Shown here piece by piece: positions 1-5,743 of a DNA stretch of 7,199 bases; the first letter of the stretch is position 1, and every line of letters starts with the position of its first letter. Source of the DNA: an uncultured Treponema sp. GTDB taxonomy: Bacteria; Spirochaetota; Spirochaetia; Treponematales; Treponemataceae. The notes beneath the pieces were generated by a model. It made no database searches, was not told the origin of the DNA, and was given only the letters and a program-made list of their open reading frames with translations. Where the stretch lies: positions 1 to 7,199 of the forward strand of contig CAMOEE010000133.1 of NCBI GenBank assembly GCA_946611835.1. The letters are read 5' to 3'. Both the position numbers and the translations under genes were made by a program.

Positions 1-533
1 CTCATAAGGCAGCGGCCCGAATAAGCGATGCACATGGCACCGTGGGCAAAACACTCAAGCTCCATCTCCGGGCAGGCATCTTTTATTTCACGGATTTCGT
101 CCAGAGAGACTTCGCGGCCCAGAACGACCCGCTTGAAGCCCAGCGAATGATACATTTTGACGGCCTCTTTGTTCATGCAGGAAGCCTGTGTGGAAAGGTG
201 AAGATGAGTTCCCGGAAATTCCTTCTGCAAAATAGGAACCAGACCCAAATCCTGCACGATGAAAGCGTCAATCGGATACTGCTTGAAGTAGTCCAGGTTC
301 TGCAGGAACATTTTGAGGTCGTGGTTGTGGAAGGCGATGTTAAGGGCGCAGAAAAGGCGCTTCTGGGGGTATTTCTTTTTAAGCTCGATGACCCGCTTGT
401 ACTCGTCCTCATAAAAATTGTCGGCCTTAATTCGCAGGGAAAATCTTTTGAGACCGATGTAAGCCGTGTCGGCTCCGTAAGCATAAGCATAAGAAAGTTT
501 ATCAATATTACCTGCAGGACAAACCAATTCCAT
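1..533 (-). CDS. U32 family protein, TrhP/YegQ-like (5' part, runs off the left edge)
   Basis: The first 177 codons of a U32-family gene; the frame is open to the window edge, and about half or more of the protein is missing. The protein begins MELVCPAGNIDKL, followed by AYGADTAYIG (family barrel start), RFSLRIKADNF, HLSTQAS, and VVLGREVSLDEIREI. It ends in the U32 signature ECFAHGAMCIAYSGRCLM (residues 160-177) with Cys168 and Cys175, which in studied members bind an iron-sulfur cluster. The motifs match TrhP/YegQ better than RlhA or UbiU. TrhP proteins act in prephenate-dependent 5-hydroxylation of the wobble uridine of tRNAs; older annotations say 'peptidase/collagenase'. The start is set by GGAGG at 540-544, 6 nt upstream. 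It lies 17 nt downstream of the hydrolase gene on the same strand, so the two are probably co-transcribed. U32 membership is sure; the TrhP subgroup is likely. Confidence 0.93.
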   Translation of the reverse strand, partial: MELVCPAGNIDKLSYAYAYGADTAYIGLKRFSLRIKADNFYEDEYKRVIELKKKYPQKRLFCALNIAFHNHDLKMFLQNLDYFKQYPIDAFIVQDLGLVPILQKEFPGTHLHLSTQASCMNKEAVKMYHSLGFKRVVLGREVSLDEIREIKDACPEMELECFAHGAMCIAYSGRCLM

Positions 534-550
534 AAAATACCTCCAAAGTT

Positions 551-1525
551 CTAGTTTCTTTCCAGTTCAAGCTGAATTTCACGAACGCTCTCGTCTGAAT
601 AGTCTTTTGCCGTAATCAGCGCTCCAATTTTTTCGACTGCAAGATGAGCCTCGCTTAGGTATTCGTCTGCCATCTGGAACATGGGCATCATGCCTTTCCA
701 GACATCAAGCTCGCATTTTCGCCCGGAATTCTGAAAAATCGACTGGAAGACAATCGCATCATCCAAAAAGATTTCCTTTTCGCCCATCTGGATATAAACA
801 GGCGGGAAACCGTCAAGCATATCCTTGGTTACTTTGAGCGGAGAAACAAGGGGATTCTGCCAGTTCTCCTGATGAGTATAATTCTCGCAGGCAAAACGCA
901 CGGAATCAGCAGTAAAAATCTCATCGCTCACTTTTTTTGCAGTGAACATGTCATTGTTTTCAGAAAAATCAAGCCAGGGACTGAAGAGAACGACCTGCCG
1001 GATTGCTGAGCGGAATTCATTTTTGAGGCCAAAAAGAAGCCCCAGCGCAATCGAAGCCCCGCTTGTGTCAGCCATTACAAGAATCTCAGGCTTTTTCTCA
1101 AAGCCATCGGAAGCCAGTGACAGGGCCGTGTCCAGCTCAATGAAGACCGACTGAAAAACCTGCTGAACATCCTCAAGCGATGCCGGAAAAGGATGAGCCG
1201 GGGCCAGACGAAATTCCGGGAGATAAGCCTTGCTTGCCGTAGCGTTGGCAAGGGCTGCGACAAAAGGACGGTAAGAAGCGCGTGAGCCTGCGACAAAACT
1301 CCCCCCATGAATATAGAGAAGAATGCGGTTTGATGAATACATAACAGGAGAAAGAATGTCACATTTTGTGCCGCTGAAAACCTTCTGCTCGCACTCCACA
1401 TTATTGGGAAGAAAAACAGTGGAAAATGTTTCGTTTATCCGCCTGCGGAAGTCAGCAATATCAACTTTTTGGGAAAGATAAAAAGTCCTGAGCTTTTTTA
1501 CGGCCGCTCTTCTATCATTATTCAT
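551..1525 (-). CDS. HSL/lipolytic family IV alpha/beta-hydrolase, probably catalytically impaired
   Basis: A 324-residue protein of the hormone-sensitive-lipase type (PF07859-like), the fold of many acetyl and carboxyl esterases. The oxyanion-hole strand is YIHGGSFVAGS (His73 onward; most relatives have HGGG). It is followed by EFRLAPAHPFPASLEDV, close to the family's YRLAPEHPFPA block, and by PPVYIQMGEKEIFLDDA, where Glu251 is at the place of the catalytic acid. The usual GDSAGG nucleophile elbow reads ADTSGA, with Thr154 at the Ser place. The catalytic His motif, usually like GMxHVFQ, reads GMMPMFQ, with Pro281 (CCC) for His. No signal peptide, so probably cytosolic. An ATG at 1600 would add 25 residues of low-complexity Phe/Lys sequence, but these codons overlap a good promoter (1532-1560), so the ATG at 1525 (MNNDRRAAV) is preferred. 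That start has no Shine-Dalgarno and would be leaderless. The substrate is unknown. Confidence 0.88.
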   Translation of the reverse strand: MNNDRRAAVKKLRTFYLSQKVDIADFRRRINETFSTVFLPNNVECEQKVFSGTKCDILSPVMYSSNRILLYIHGGSFVAGSRASYRPFVAALANATASKAYLPEFRLAPAHPFPASLEDVQQVFQSVFIELDTALSLASDGFEKKPEILVMADTSGASIALGLLFGLKNEFRSAIRQVVLFSPWLDFSENNDMFTAKKVSDEIFTADSVRFACENYTHQENWQNPLVSPLKVTKDMLDGFPPVYIQMGEKEIFLDDAIVFQSIFQNSGRKCELDVWKGMMPMFQMADEYLSEAHLAVEKIGALITAKDYSDESVREIQLELERN

Positions 1526-1531
1526 TCTTAA

Positions 1532-1560
1532 AATATACCCCGAATACGATTTTTTCTCAA
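1532..1560 (-). promoter_or_regulatory. Sigma-70-type promoter of the hydrolase-U32 unit, leaderless geometry
   Basis: On the minus strand TTGAGA (1555-1560) is followed after exactly 17 bp by TATATT (1532-1537). The start codon at 1525 begins only 6 nt after the -10 box, so the first transcribed base should be at or next to the A of ATG. Upstream of the -35 is an A/T-rich tract (about 1566-1600) that could act as an UP element. There is no Shine-Dalgarno before the ATG, which fits a leaderless mRNA. Predicted by eye; not verified. Confidence 0.6.
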
Positions 1561-1640
1561 CAAGGGGGAAAAAAACAAAAAAAATAAAGAATTTTCGCAA
1601 TTCACTGCCGGAAATGCATTTTTAAAACCTATATATATGC

Positions 1641-1646
1641 AGGAGG
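1641..1646 (+). promoter_or_regulatory. Shine-Dalgarno that sets the Rpn start
   Basis: AGGAGG lies 5 nt before the ATG at 1652. An earlier in-frame ATG at 1637 (protein MQEEI...) would put this strong site inside the coding sequence and has no site of its own, so 1652 is the start chosen. The protein then begins MARKAKRIYKDTLF, a typical family N-terminus. Confidence 0.8.
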
Positions 1647-1651
1647 AAATT

Positions 1652-2527
1652 ATGGCAAGAAAAGCAAAACGAATTTACAAGGACACACTCTTCCGAACAA
1701 TTTACAGCGGAAAGGATGAGCGTAGCAAACGATGGATTTTATCGCTGTACAACGCACTGACTGGCAAAGATTACACTGACACATCAGATTTAGAAATCAC
1801 GACAATTGAAGATGTGATTTATATCACGATGAAAAATGATTTGTCCTTTCTGATTGACAGCCAGATGAATCTTTTTGAGCATCAAAGCAGCGTGAATCCA
1901 AACATGCCGCTGCGGGGACTCATGTATTTTTCGAAGCTCTATCAGAAGGAAGTAGAGAAACACGATGCCGACATTTATGGAAGAACACTTGTAAAGGTTC
2001 CAGCTCCACGGTTCATTGTGTTTTACAACGGAAACGAAGAACAGGAAGACATAATAAAATACCGTCTTTCAGATGCATTCGAGATTCCAGATGATTCCGG
2101 AGAGTTCGAATGGACAGCAACCGTGATAAACATAAATAAGGGTCACAACGAAAGTCTTCAAAAAAAGTGTGAATCACTGTATCATTATTGTGCCTTCGTT
2201 GACCGGGTGAAGGAAAACCTAAAGAACAATTTACCTTTATCCGAGGCAGTAAACGAGGCAGTGGATTTTGCCATCAACAGCAAATTTCTTGATGGATTTT
2301 TCAAAGAGCAGCGAGGTGCGATTATGGGAGACATTTTGACAGAATTTGACCAGGAAGCGTATGACCGCCACAGACGGGCTGAAGGAAAAGCGGAAGGTCT
2401 CGTTGAAGGTGCACACAACGCAAGACTCGAAACTGCCAGAAACCTGCTTGAAAATGGTAAACTCACAATTGATGAAATTTCCAATATTGTGCAGCTACCA
2501 GTACAGGAAATATTAACCTTAAAATAA
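1652..2527 (+). CDS. Rpn-family PD-(D/E)XK nuclease / putative transposase, full length
   Basis: A 291-residue member of the Rpn / PD-(D/E)XK 'transposase' family, common in many copies in gut bacteria and spirochaetes. The N-terminus KDTLFRTIYSGKDERSKRWILSL is the family start. The nuclease core follows: KNDLSFLID (Asp63) and then LFEHQSS with E76-x-Q78 in place of ExK, plus the family block NPNMPLRGLMYFSKLY. A middle region ending about residue 169 leads to a Glu/Lys-rich helical C-terminus with a short Gly-Glu repeat (AEGKAEGLVEGAHN, about residues 244-257) and a final helix-turn-helix-like part, LTIDEISNIVQLPVQEIL. Studied Rpn proteins are metal-dependent DNA endonucleases that promote RecA-independent recombination, and some take part in phage defence. 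An internal start at 2324 is described separately. No inverted repeats or target duplication were seen, so it does not look like a classical IS. Confidence 0.92.
   Translation: MARKAKRIYKDTLFRTIYSGKDERSKRWILSLYNALTGKDYTDTSDLEITTIEDVIYITMKNDLSFLIDSQMNLFEHQSSVNPNMPLRGLMYFSKLYQKEVEKHDADIYGRTLVKVPAPRFIVFYNGNEEQEDIIKYRLSDAFEIPDDSGEFEWTATVININKGHNESLQKKCESLYHYCAFVDRVKENLKNNLPLSEAVNEAVDFAINSKFLDGFFKEQRGAIMGDILTEFDQEAYDRHRRAEGKAEGLVEGAHNARLETARNLLENGKLTIDEISNIVQLPVQEILTLK
2313..2318 (+). promoter_or_regulatory. Internal Shine-Dalgarno within the Rpn gene
   Basis: GAGGTG, six bases complementary to the 16S rRNA 3' tail, lies 5 nt before the in-frame ATG at 2324 inside the Rpn gene. It is formed by codons for Arg-Gly that are not the ones forming the matching site in the downstream copy (2687-2692). 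Confidence 0.45.
2324..2527 (+). CDS. Possible gene-internal small protein (RpnS-like), 67 aa, same frame as Rpn
   Basis: An in-frame ATG at residue 225 of the Rpn protein, preceded by GAGGTG and a 5-nt spacer, would give a 67-residue C-terminal protein starting MGDILTEFDQEAYD. It would hold only the charged helix, the Gly-Glu repeat and the terminal helix-turn-helix-like part, with no nuclease core. Established knowledge: E. coli rpn genes make a short C-terminal protein from an internal start, and it inhibits the full-length toxic nuclease. That this happens here is inference from the position and strength of the ribosome binding site and from a matching site in the neighbouring copy. The ATG and site could also be a chance product of normal codons. 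Confidence 0.4.
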   Translation: MGDILTEFDQEAYDRHRRAEGKAEGLVEGAHNARLETARNLLENGKLTIDEISNIVQLPVQEILTLK

Positions 2528-2686
2528 AGTTGTATTATTTTTCAAAAATCTTGCGAGTCATTGTATCATTACATAGAGTTCGTTGAGCGGGTCCGGGAAA
2601 GCCAGAAAAAAGGTATGGAAGCCTCACAAGCCATCAACGAAGCCGTAGACTACGCCATCCAGCACAAGTTTCTGGAAGGTTTCTTC

Positions 2687-2692
2687 GAGGAG
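2687..2692 (+). promoter_or_regulatory. Shine-Dalgarno in the C-terminal copy
   Basis: GAGGAG lies 6 nt before the in-frame ATG at 2699. It falls at nearly the same place in the protein as the internal site of the full-length gene (2313-2318), although it is built from other codons (Glu-Glu). It is the best translation start in the fragment. Confidence 0.45.
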
Positions 2693-2698
2693 CAGAAG

Positions 2699-2914
2699 AT
2701 GTATATTACAAACAGCTTACTGACAGAATTTGACCAGGAACTTCACGACCGCTGCACATATGAAGATGGCGTAGCCGAAGGAGCACACAACAAAGCGCTC
2801 GAAACCGCACGGAATTTTTTATCAATGAATTTATCTGTCGAACAAGTTGCCAGAGGCACAGGGCTTTCCCTTGAGGAAGTGCTTTCACTAAAAAACGAAA
2901 CGGTACAAGCATAA
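2699..2914 (+). CDS. Possible stand-alone Rpn C-terminal small protein, 71 aa
   Basis: Starting at the ATG at 2699, with GAGGAG 6 nt upstream, the fragment encodes 71 residues (MYITNSLLTEFDQELHD to NETVQA). This is the equivalent of the 67-residue internal product of the Rpn gene just upstream, starting about three residues earlier in the alignment. It holds the EGAHN/LETARN helix and a helix-turn-helix-like end, LSVEQVARGTGLSLEEVLSL. If translated, it could pair with or inhibit the full-length Rpn, as internal short Rpn proteins do in E. coli. This is inference; the alternative is that the whole stretch is a decaying remnant. It would be read from the upstream Rpn promoter, as no promoter of its own is seen. 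Confidence 0.4.
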   Translation: MYITNSLLTEFDQELHDRCTYEDGVAEGAHNKALETARNFLSMNLSVEQVARGTGLSLEEVLSLKNETVQA

Positions 2915-2920
2915 CAAAAA

Positions 2921-2964
2921 AAAGAGGAAAGGCCACCTTTTCAAAAAGGTTTCCTTTCCTCTTT
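2921..2964. terminator. Strong nested hairpin terminator between convergent units
   Basis: AAAGAGGAAAGG (2921-2932) and CCTTTCCTCTTT (2953-2964) pair perfectly over 12 bp. After a 2-by-2 mismatch (CC/TT), an inner stem ACCTTT/AAAGGT (2935-2940 with 2945-2950) closes a TCAA loop. Read on the minus strand, the stem runs straight into a T tract (2916-2923), ideal for the pectate lyase transcript. Read on the plus strand it is followed by a looser T/C-rich stretch (2966-2980), so it may also end the Rpn unit. Most likely bidirectional, stronger on the minus strand. Confidence 0.85.
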
Positions 2965-3001
2965 CAATCTCTTTTTCTTCCAAAAATCAGAAAATGCTAG
3001 A

Positions 3002-5455
3002 TTACTGGACTACGCTCCAGACACCTGCACCGGCGTTCTCAGCAACAATGTCTGGAACATCAGCAGCGGGATCAAGAATATCACTATAAGTATACGGCAC
3101 AGTGAATACAGGCGTTGTTGTTGAAGTTGTCAAACTGCTCAAATCTGTTGAACTTGCTGTAGCTCCTGTATCATTTGCATAGTAAAGATGCGCAGTCGAA
3201 TCAGAACTGTTGTAAGAAGTCGCTAATCCACTGTCAAAGTAGTTGTACTCGCTGTTGATATAAACTCCGTATCGGGCATTTACAGCAGCCTTCTGGTCAT
3301 AACCGTTCGATGTTGCCGGAACACTATAATAATTATTGAAATTATGAATATATGACAGACGAGCCATCGGCAGACGCTGTACACATCCGTAGAATTTGTT
3401 GTGATGGAGCGTAATAGTGCGGGTTGAAGCTGTTACGCTTTCTGAATCGCTGTTTCCAATCAGCATTGTTTTGTCATGGTTTTGGAACACACAGTAAGAA
3501 ATGGTGACATTTGAGGTTGTACCCTTAATGTCGCACAAACCGTCGTAAGTCTGCCACATTTCATAACCGGTGGTAGTTGCGGTTCCTGTTGAATTGCACG
3601 GGTATGCAATTATTTCAGCATCAGAATCACCGGTTTTTACGCCGGCAAAATCAGCCCATCCAACGCTTATTGTATCTTCAAACGTACAGTGGTCAATCCA
3701 GATATAGCTATTTGTGTTCTGAATTGTGATACAGTCATATTCCGAATTCCAGCCGTCATTATATTCATGGTGAGGGAACGGATCAAAAGCATCCTGCAGA
3801 TGAAGATTTCGGAGCATTATGTTTGAAATACCTGATATACTTATGTTTGCACCTCGGATACCGCTTTCATCTGTTAAACCGATAATTGTTGTATTTGAAG
3901 CAAGCGGAAGTTGTATCAGTTTTTTCCATGCCGTAGCAAGTGCAGTCTGATAGGCGTCCAGAGTTGCATCATTTGTTCCTTCTACAAGAGCATCTGTTGA
4001 CTTCTTTGTATACTGACCGGTAGTATAATGCGATGTTTTATCACAGGCTCCTGCATAGGCTTTTCTCCATGCAGTCCATGAAGTATAAGTTCCATTTGTG
4101 TATGAAGAAATAAAACTACCCAGCGCATTGCCGGTATCTTCCCACGAATCCGGAAGTTTTCCGCTGGTTACATCAATCATACCATTAATGTAAATGACAT
4201 AATTGCCTTTCTTTACATAAGTCATAAGTGTAGAAGCAGCATTTGCGTCACTGGCATTGATTGTAATTGTACTGCTTCCCGCATAATAACTTGGTGAACC
4301 ATATCCCGCATATCCTGTCGGAGTATCAGAAAGACTGATTGTCGGCGATGTTCCTGCTTCTTTTACAGTTACCGTATATGCTGCACTTGTAACACCATCT
4401 ACTTTTGCCGTTACTGTTACAGTTCCAGCAGTAACACCGGTAAGAGTGAGTGTATTTGTTGTTGATGAACCTGAAGCGCTTCCTGAGCCGCCTGTTACAG
4501 TCCAGGTGTAGGCACTTGAAGTTGAAACATTTGGTGTTGCAGTAAGAGTGATTTGAGAACCAACTTTTACAGAAGAATTTCCGCTGATTGTTACGGAAGA
4601 AACAGAAAGAGAGCCGGTAACGATTTTTACACCATAAACATTTATTCCACTTCCAGCAGAGTAAATATAATATGTACCCGCAGAAAGAGCATCTACCGTA
4701 AATGATGTAGCAGTCGTCAAGGCTTGCGAAGCAACAACAGAGGTTCCGTTAGAAACATTTAGAGTGCGTTCTGTTGATGTACTGCCAGAAACCGCATAGA
4801 CAGTAACTGTAGCCGTATCAGTCAATGTAAATTTCAGTGCACGACTTGTTGTAGAACCACCACCGCCTAATTGTAAGTATTTTGTAAACACTTCGCCATC
4901 AATGGTTGCAGACGAAGAAGCAATTTTTAATGTATTTGAGCCAGGAATTAAAGTCATTATTCCCAGTGTTGTCTCAGAAGAAATGTCCTGCGCATCGTAA
5001 TCGCTGGCATTCCACATTAATGTTGTTGAAGAAGAGGAAGAAGAACTAGATGCAGTTACCGTAATCGTTTTTTTTGCACTAGTCACACCGTCAACACTCA
5101 CCTTAACAGTAACCGTTCCAGCCGCCTTGCCTGTAAGAGTGAGTGTGCTTGTCGTTGATGTTGTGTAAGTCACACAGTTTCCACTGTCTGTTACAGTCCA
5201 TGTGTATGTCGCATTGCTTGGAGTTGCATCTGGCGTTGCAGCAAGAGTGATTTGAGAACCAACTTTTACAGAAGAATTTCCGCTGATTGTTACAGAAGTA
5301 ACCCCAGAAGTAGTTGTTCCGCCCCCTCCATTTTCTTTTGTATCAGAGCTGGATGAATTAGCATCAGCCGCACATGAGATCAAAAGCATAGCAGTCGTGA
5401 GTGCTGCCAAAAGCATAGATACGGTGCCACGGCCAGGAAGTTTTCTTAAAACCAT
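3002..5455 (-). CDS. Family PL1 pectate lyase lipoprotein with two bacterial Ig-like domains
   Basis: An 817-residue secreted lyase that would cleave polygalacturonate by beta-elimination with calcium. A lipoprotein signal (hydrophobic stretch 14-26, lipobox LLISC, Cys28) suggests anchoring to a membrane. Then come a Ser/Gly linker (32-52), a Big_2-type Ig-like domain (about 53-135), a poly-Ser linker, a beta-rich region of unassigned type (about 145-283), a second Ig-like domain (about 284-368) and the PL1 parallel beta-helix (about 372-817). PL1 marks are: Asp574 in YDCITIQ, WIDHC (586-590), DGLCDIKG (Asp638, Asp642) with the calcium-site pattern, VTISYCVFQNHDKTMLIG, and QRLPMAR (693-699) with the RxPxxR arginines. 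All key residues are present, so it should be active. The start has AAGAGG (5461-5466) 5 nt upstream. It follows the ACT gene by 9 nt, so it probably has no separate long promoter region. It ends at the strong terminator at 2921-2964. Confidence 0.95.
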   Translation of the reverse strand: MVLRKLPGRGTVSMLLAALTTAMLLISCAADANSSSSDTKENGGGGTTTSGVTSVTISGNSSVKVGSQITLAATPDATPSNATYTWTVTDSGNCVTYTTSTTSTLTLTGKAAGTVTVKVSVDGVTSAKKTITVTASSSSSSSSTTLMWNASDYDAQDISSETTLGIMTLIPGSNTLKIASSSATIDGEVFTKYLQLGGGGSTTSRALKFTLTDTATVTVYAVSGSTSTERTLNVSNGTSVVASQALTTATSFTVDALSAGTYYIYSAGSGINVYGVKIVTGSLSVSSVTISGNSSVKVGSQITLTATPNVSTSSAYTWTVTGGSGSASGSSTTNTLTLTGVTAGTVTVTAKVDGVTSAAYTVTVKEAGTSPTISLSDTPTGYAGYGSPSYYAGSSTITINASDANAASTLMTYVKKGNYVIYINGMIDVTSGKLPDSWEDTGNALGSFISSYTNGTYTSWTAWRKAYAGACDKTSHYTTGQYTKKSTDALVEGTNDATLDAYQTALATAWKKLIQLPLASNTTIIGLTDESGIRGANISISGISNIMLRNLHLQDAFDPFPHHEYNDGWNSEYDCITIQNTNSYIWIDHCTFEDTISVGWADFAGVKTGDSDAEIIAYPCNSTGTATTTGYEMWQTYDGLCDIKGTTSNVTISYCVFQNHDKTMLIGNSDSESVTASTRTITLHHNKFYGCVQRLPMARLSYIHNFNNYYSVPATSNGYDQKAAVNARYGVYINSEYNYFDSGLATSYNSSDSTAHLYYANDTGATASSTDLSSLTTSTTTPVFTVPYTYSDILDPAADVPDIVAENAGAGVWSVVQ
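4533..4599 (-). repeat. Internal repeat copy 2 (Ig-like domain 2 of the pectate lyase)
   Basis: 67 bp that match 5232-5298 with three mismatches, including a perfect run of 51 bp (4544-4594). It encodes the start of the second Ig-like domain (SVTISGNSSVKVGSQITL). Direct repeats of this length inside one gene can recombine and remove the segment between them. Confidence 0.9.
5232..5298 (-). repeat. Internal repeat copy 1 (Ig-like domain 1 of the pectate lyase)
   Basis: The partner of 4533-4599, 699 bp away (a multiple of three), coding for the same stretch in the first Ig-like domain. The rest of the two domains is less alike at DNA level, so this part was duplicated recently or is kept alike by gene conversion. 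Confidence 0.9.
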
Positions 5456-5464
5456 AGTTACCTC

Positions 5465-5734
5465 TTATATTCTGTTCATTGACGAGAAAACTTTTTCGGC
5501 CATGACATTGATTTCTACGCCCATTTTTTCTCGTGTTTCGTTGAGAATGTTACGAAGGGCATCGATTGAAATGTCTGCACCGTCAAGAGAGACCATCATC
5601 ATCATTACGAAATTTCCGGAAAGAATCGTCTGGGTGATATCCGCGATGTTGATTTTATGTTTTGCCAGAAGTGCGCTGACTTCCGCAATGATTCCAACTT
5701 TGTCGCTTCCTACGACAGTGATAATTGCATTCAT
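5465..5734 (-). CDS. UPF0237-family ACT-domain protein
   Basis: An 89-residue protein that is almost wholly one ACT domain of the UPF0237 type. It starts MNAIITVVGSDKVGIIAEVSALL, the usual ligand-site loop of the family, followed by INIADITQTIL, a hydrophobic strand FVMMMMVSL, and the typical end SSMNRI (relatives often end DAMHRI). ACT domains bind amino acids or other small molecules as dimers; the ligand of this family is not settled. In other bacteria it is often next to a UPF0210 (DUF711) gene, which is not present in this window. Here it lies 9 nt after the DUF2974 gene and 9 nt before the pectate lyase. The ribosome binding site is weak (GAAAGA directly before the ATG), so translation may be coupled to the gene upstream. 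Full length for the family; cytosolic. Confidence 0.92.
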   Translation of the reverse strand: MNAIITVVGSDKVGIIAEVSALLAKHKINIADITQTILSGNFVMMMMVSLDGADISIDALRNILNETREKMGVEINVMAEKVFSSMNRI

Positions 5735-5743
5735 TCTTTCATT

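Larger units (their letters stand above)
1526..1651. other. Divergent intergenic region between the hydrolase and Rpn genes
   Basis: This 126-bp spacer holds the minus-strand promoter at 1532-1560, an A-rich tract at 1569-1590, and a TATATAT run at 1630-1636 that could be the -10 of the plus-strand Rpn gene. No convincing -35 is seen at 16-18 bp from that run, so the plus-strand promoter is only tentative. No RNA gene or terminator is visible. Confidence 0.5.
2528..2914 (+). pseudogene. C-terminal-only second copy of the Rpn family (remnant, or stand-alone C-terminal gene)
   Basis: From codon 2543 (QKSCESLYHY) to the stop at 2912-2914, this stretch aligns with residues 170-291 of the upstream Rpn protein. 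About half the residues are identical by eye, with shared blocks NEAVDYAI, KFLEGFF, LTEFDQE, EGAHN and LETARN. It is in the same frame as the upstream gene and begins right after that gene's TAA (2525-2527). Everything before residue 170 (nuclease core) is absent. TTG at 2561 and ATG at 2615 have no good ribosome binding site, so as a full gene it is truncated. The divergence shows that it is not a fresh duplication of its neighbour. More likely it is the tail of an adjacent, related gene left by a deletion. It has no internal stop or frameshift, and it could still be translated from the ATG at 2699. Confidence 0.7.

Noticed and set aside
42..554. Open frame of 170 codons on the plus strand
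   Set aside because: It is antisense to the U32 gene, whose minus-strand product has clear family motifs; it has no recognisable domain or ribosome binding site.
1589..1603. Small inverted repeat GAATT-TTCGC-AATTC in the hydrolase-Rpn spacer
   Set aside because: Only a 5-bp A/T-rich stem, easily found by chance in such sequence; too weak for an operator or terminator call.
1652..2914. Possible classical insertion sequence around the Rpn gene
   Set aside because: Neither terminal inverted repeats nor a target duplication could be seen at the ends, and the family does not need them; not annotated as a mobile element.
5027..5050. Purine-rich GAAGAAGAGG run
   Set aside because: It is simply the poly-Ser linker of the lyase on the other strand, not a regulatory or slippage site that I can support.
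5456..5500. Possible separate promoter for the pectate lyase (TATAAG near 5465)
   Set aside because: No -35 at a fitting distance was found, and the short gap is filled by the ACT stop codon and the ribosome binding site.
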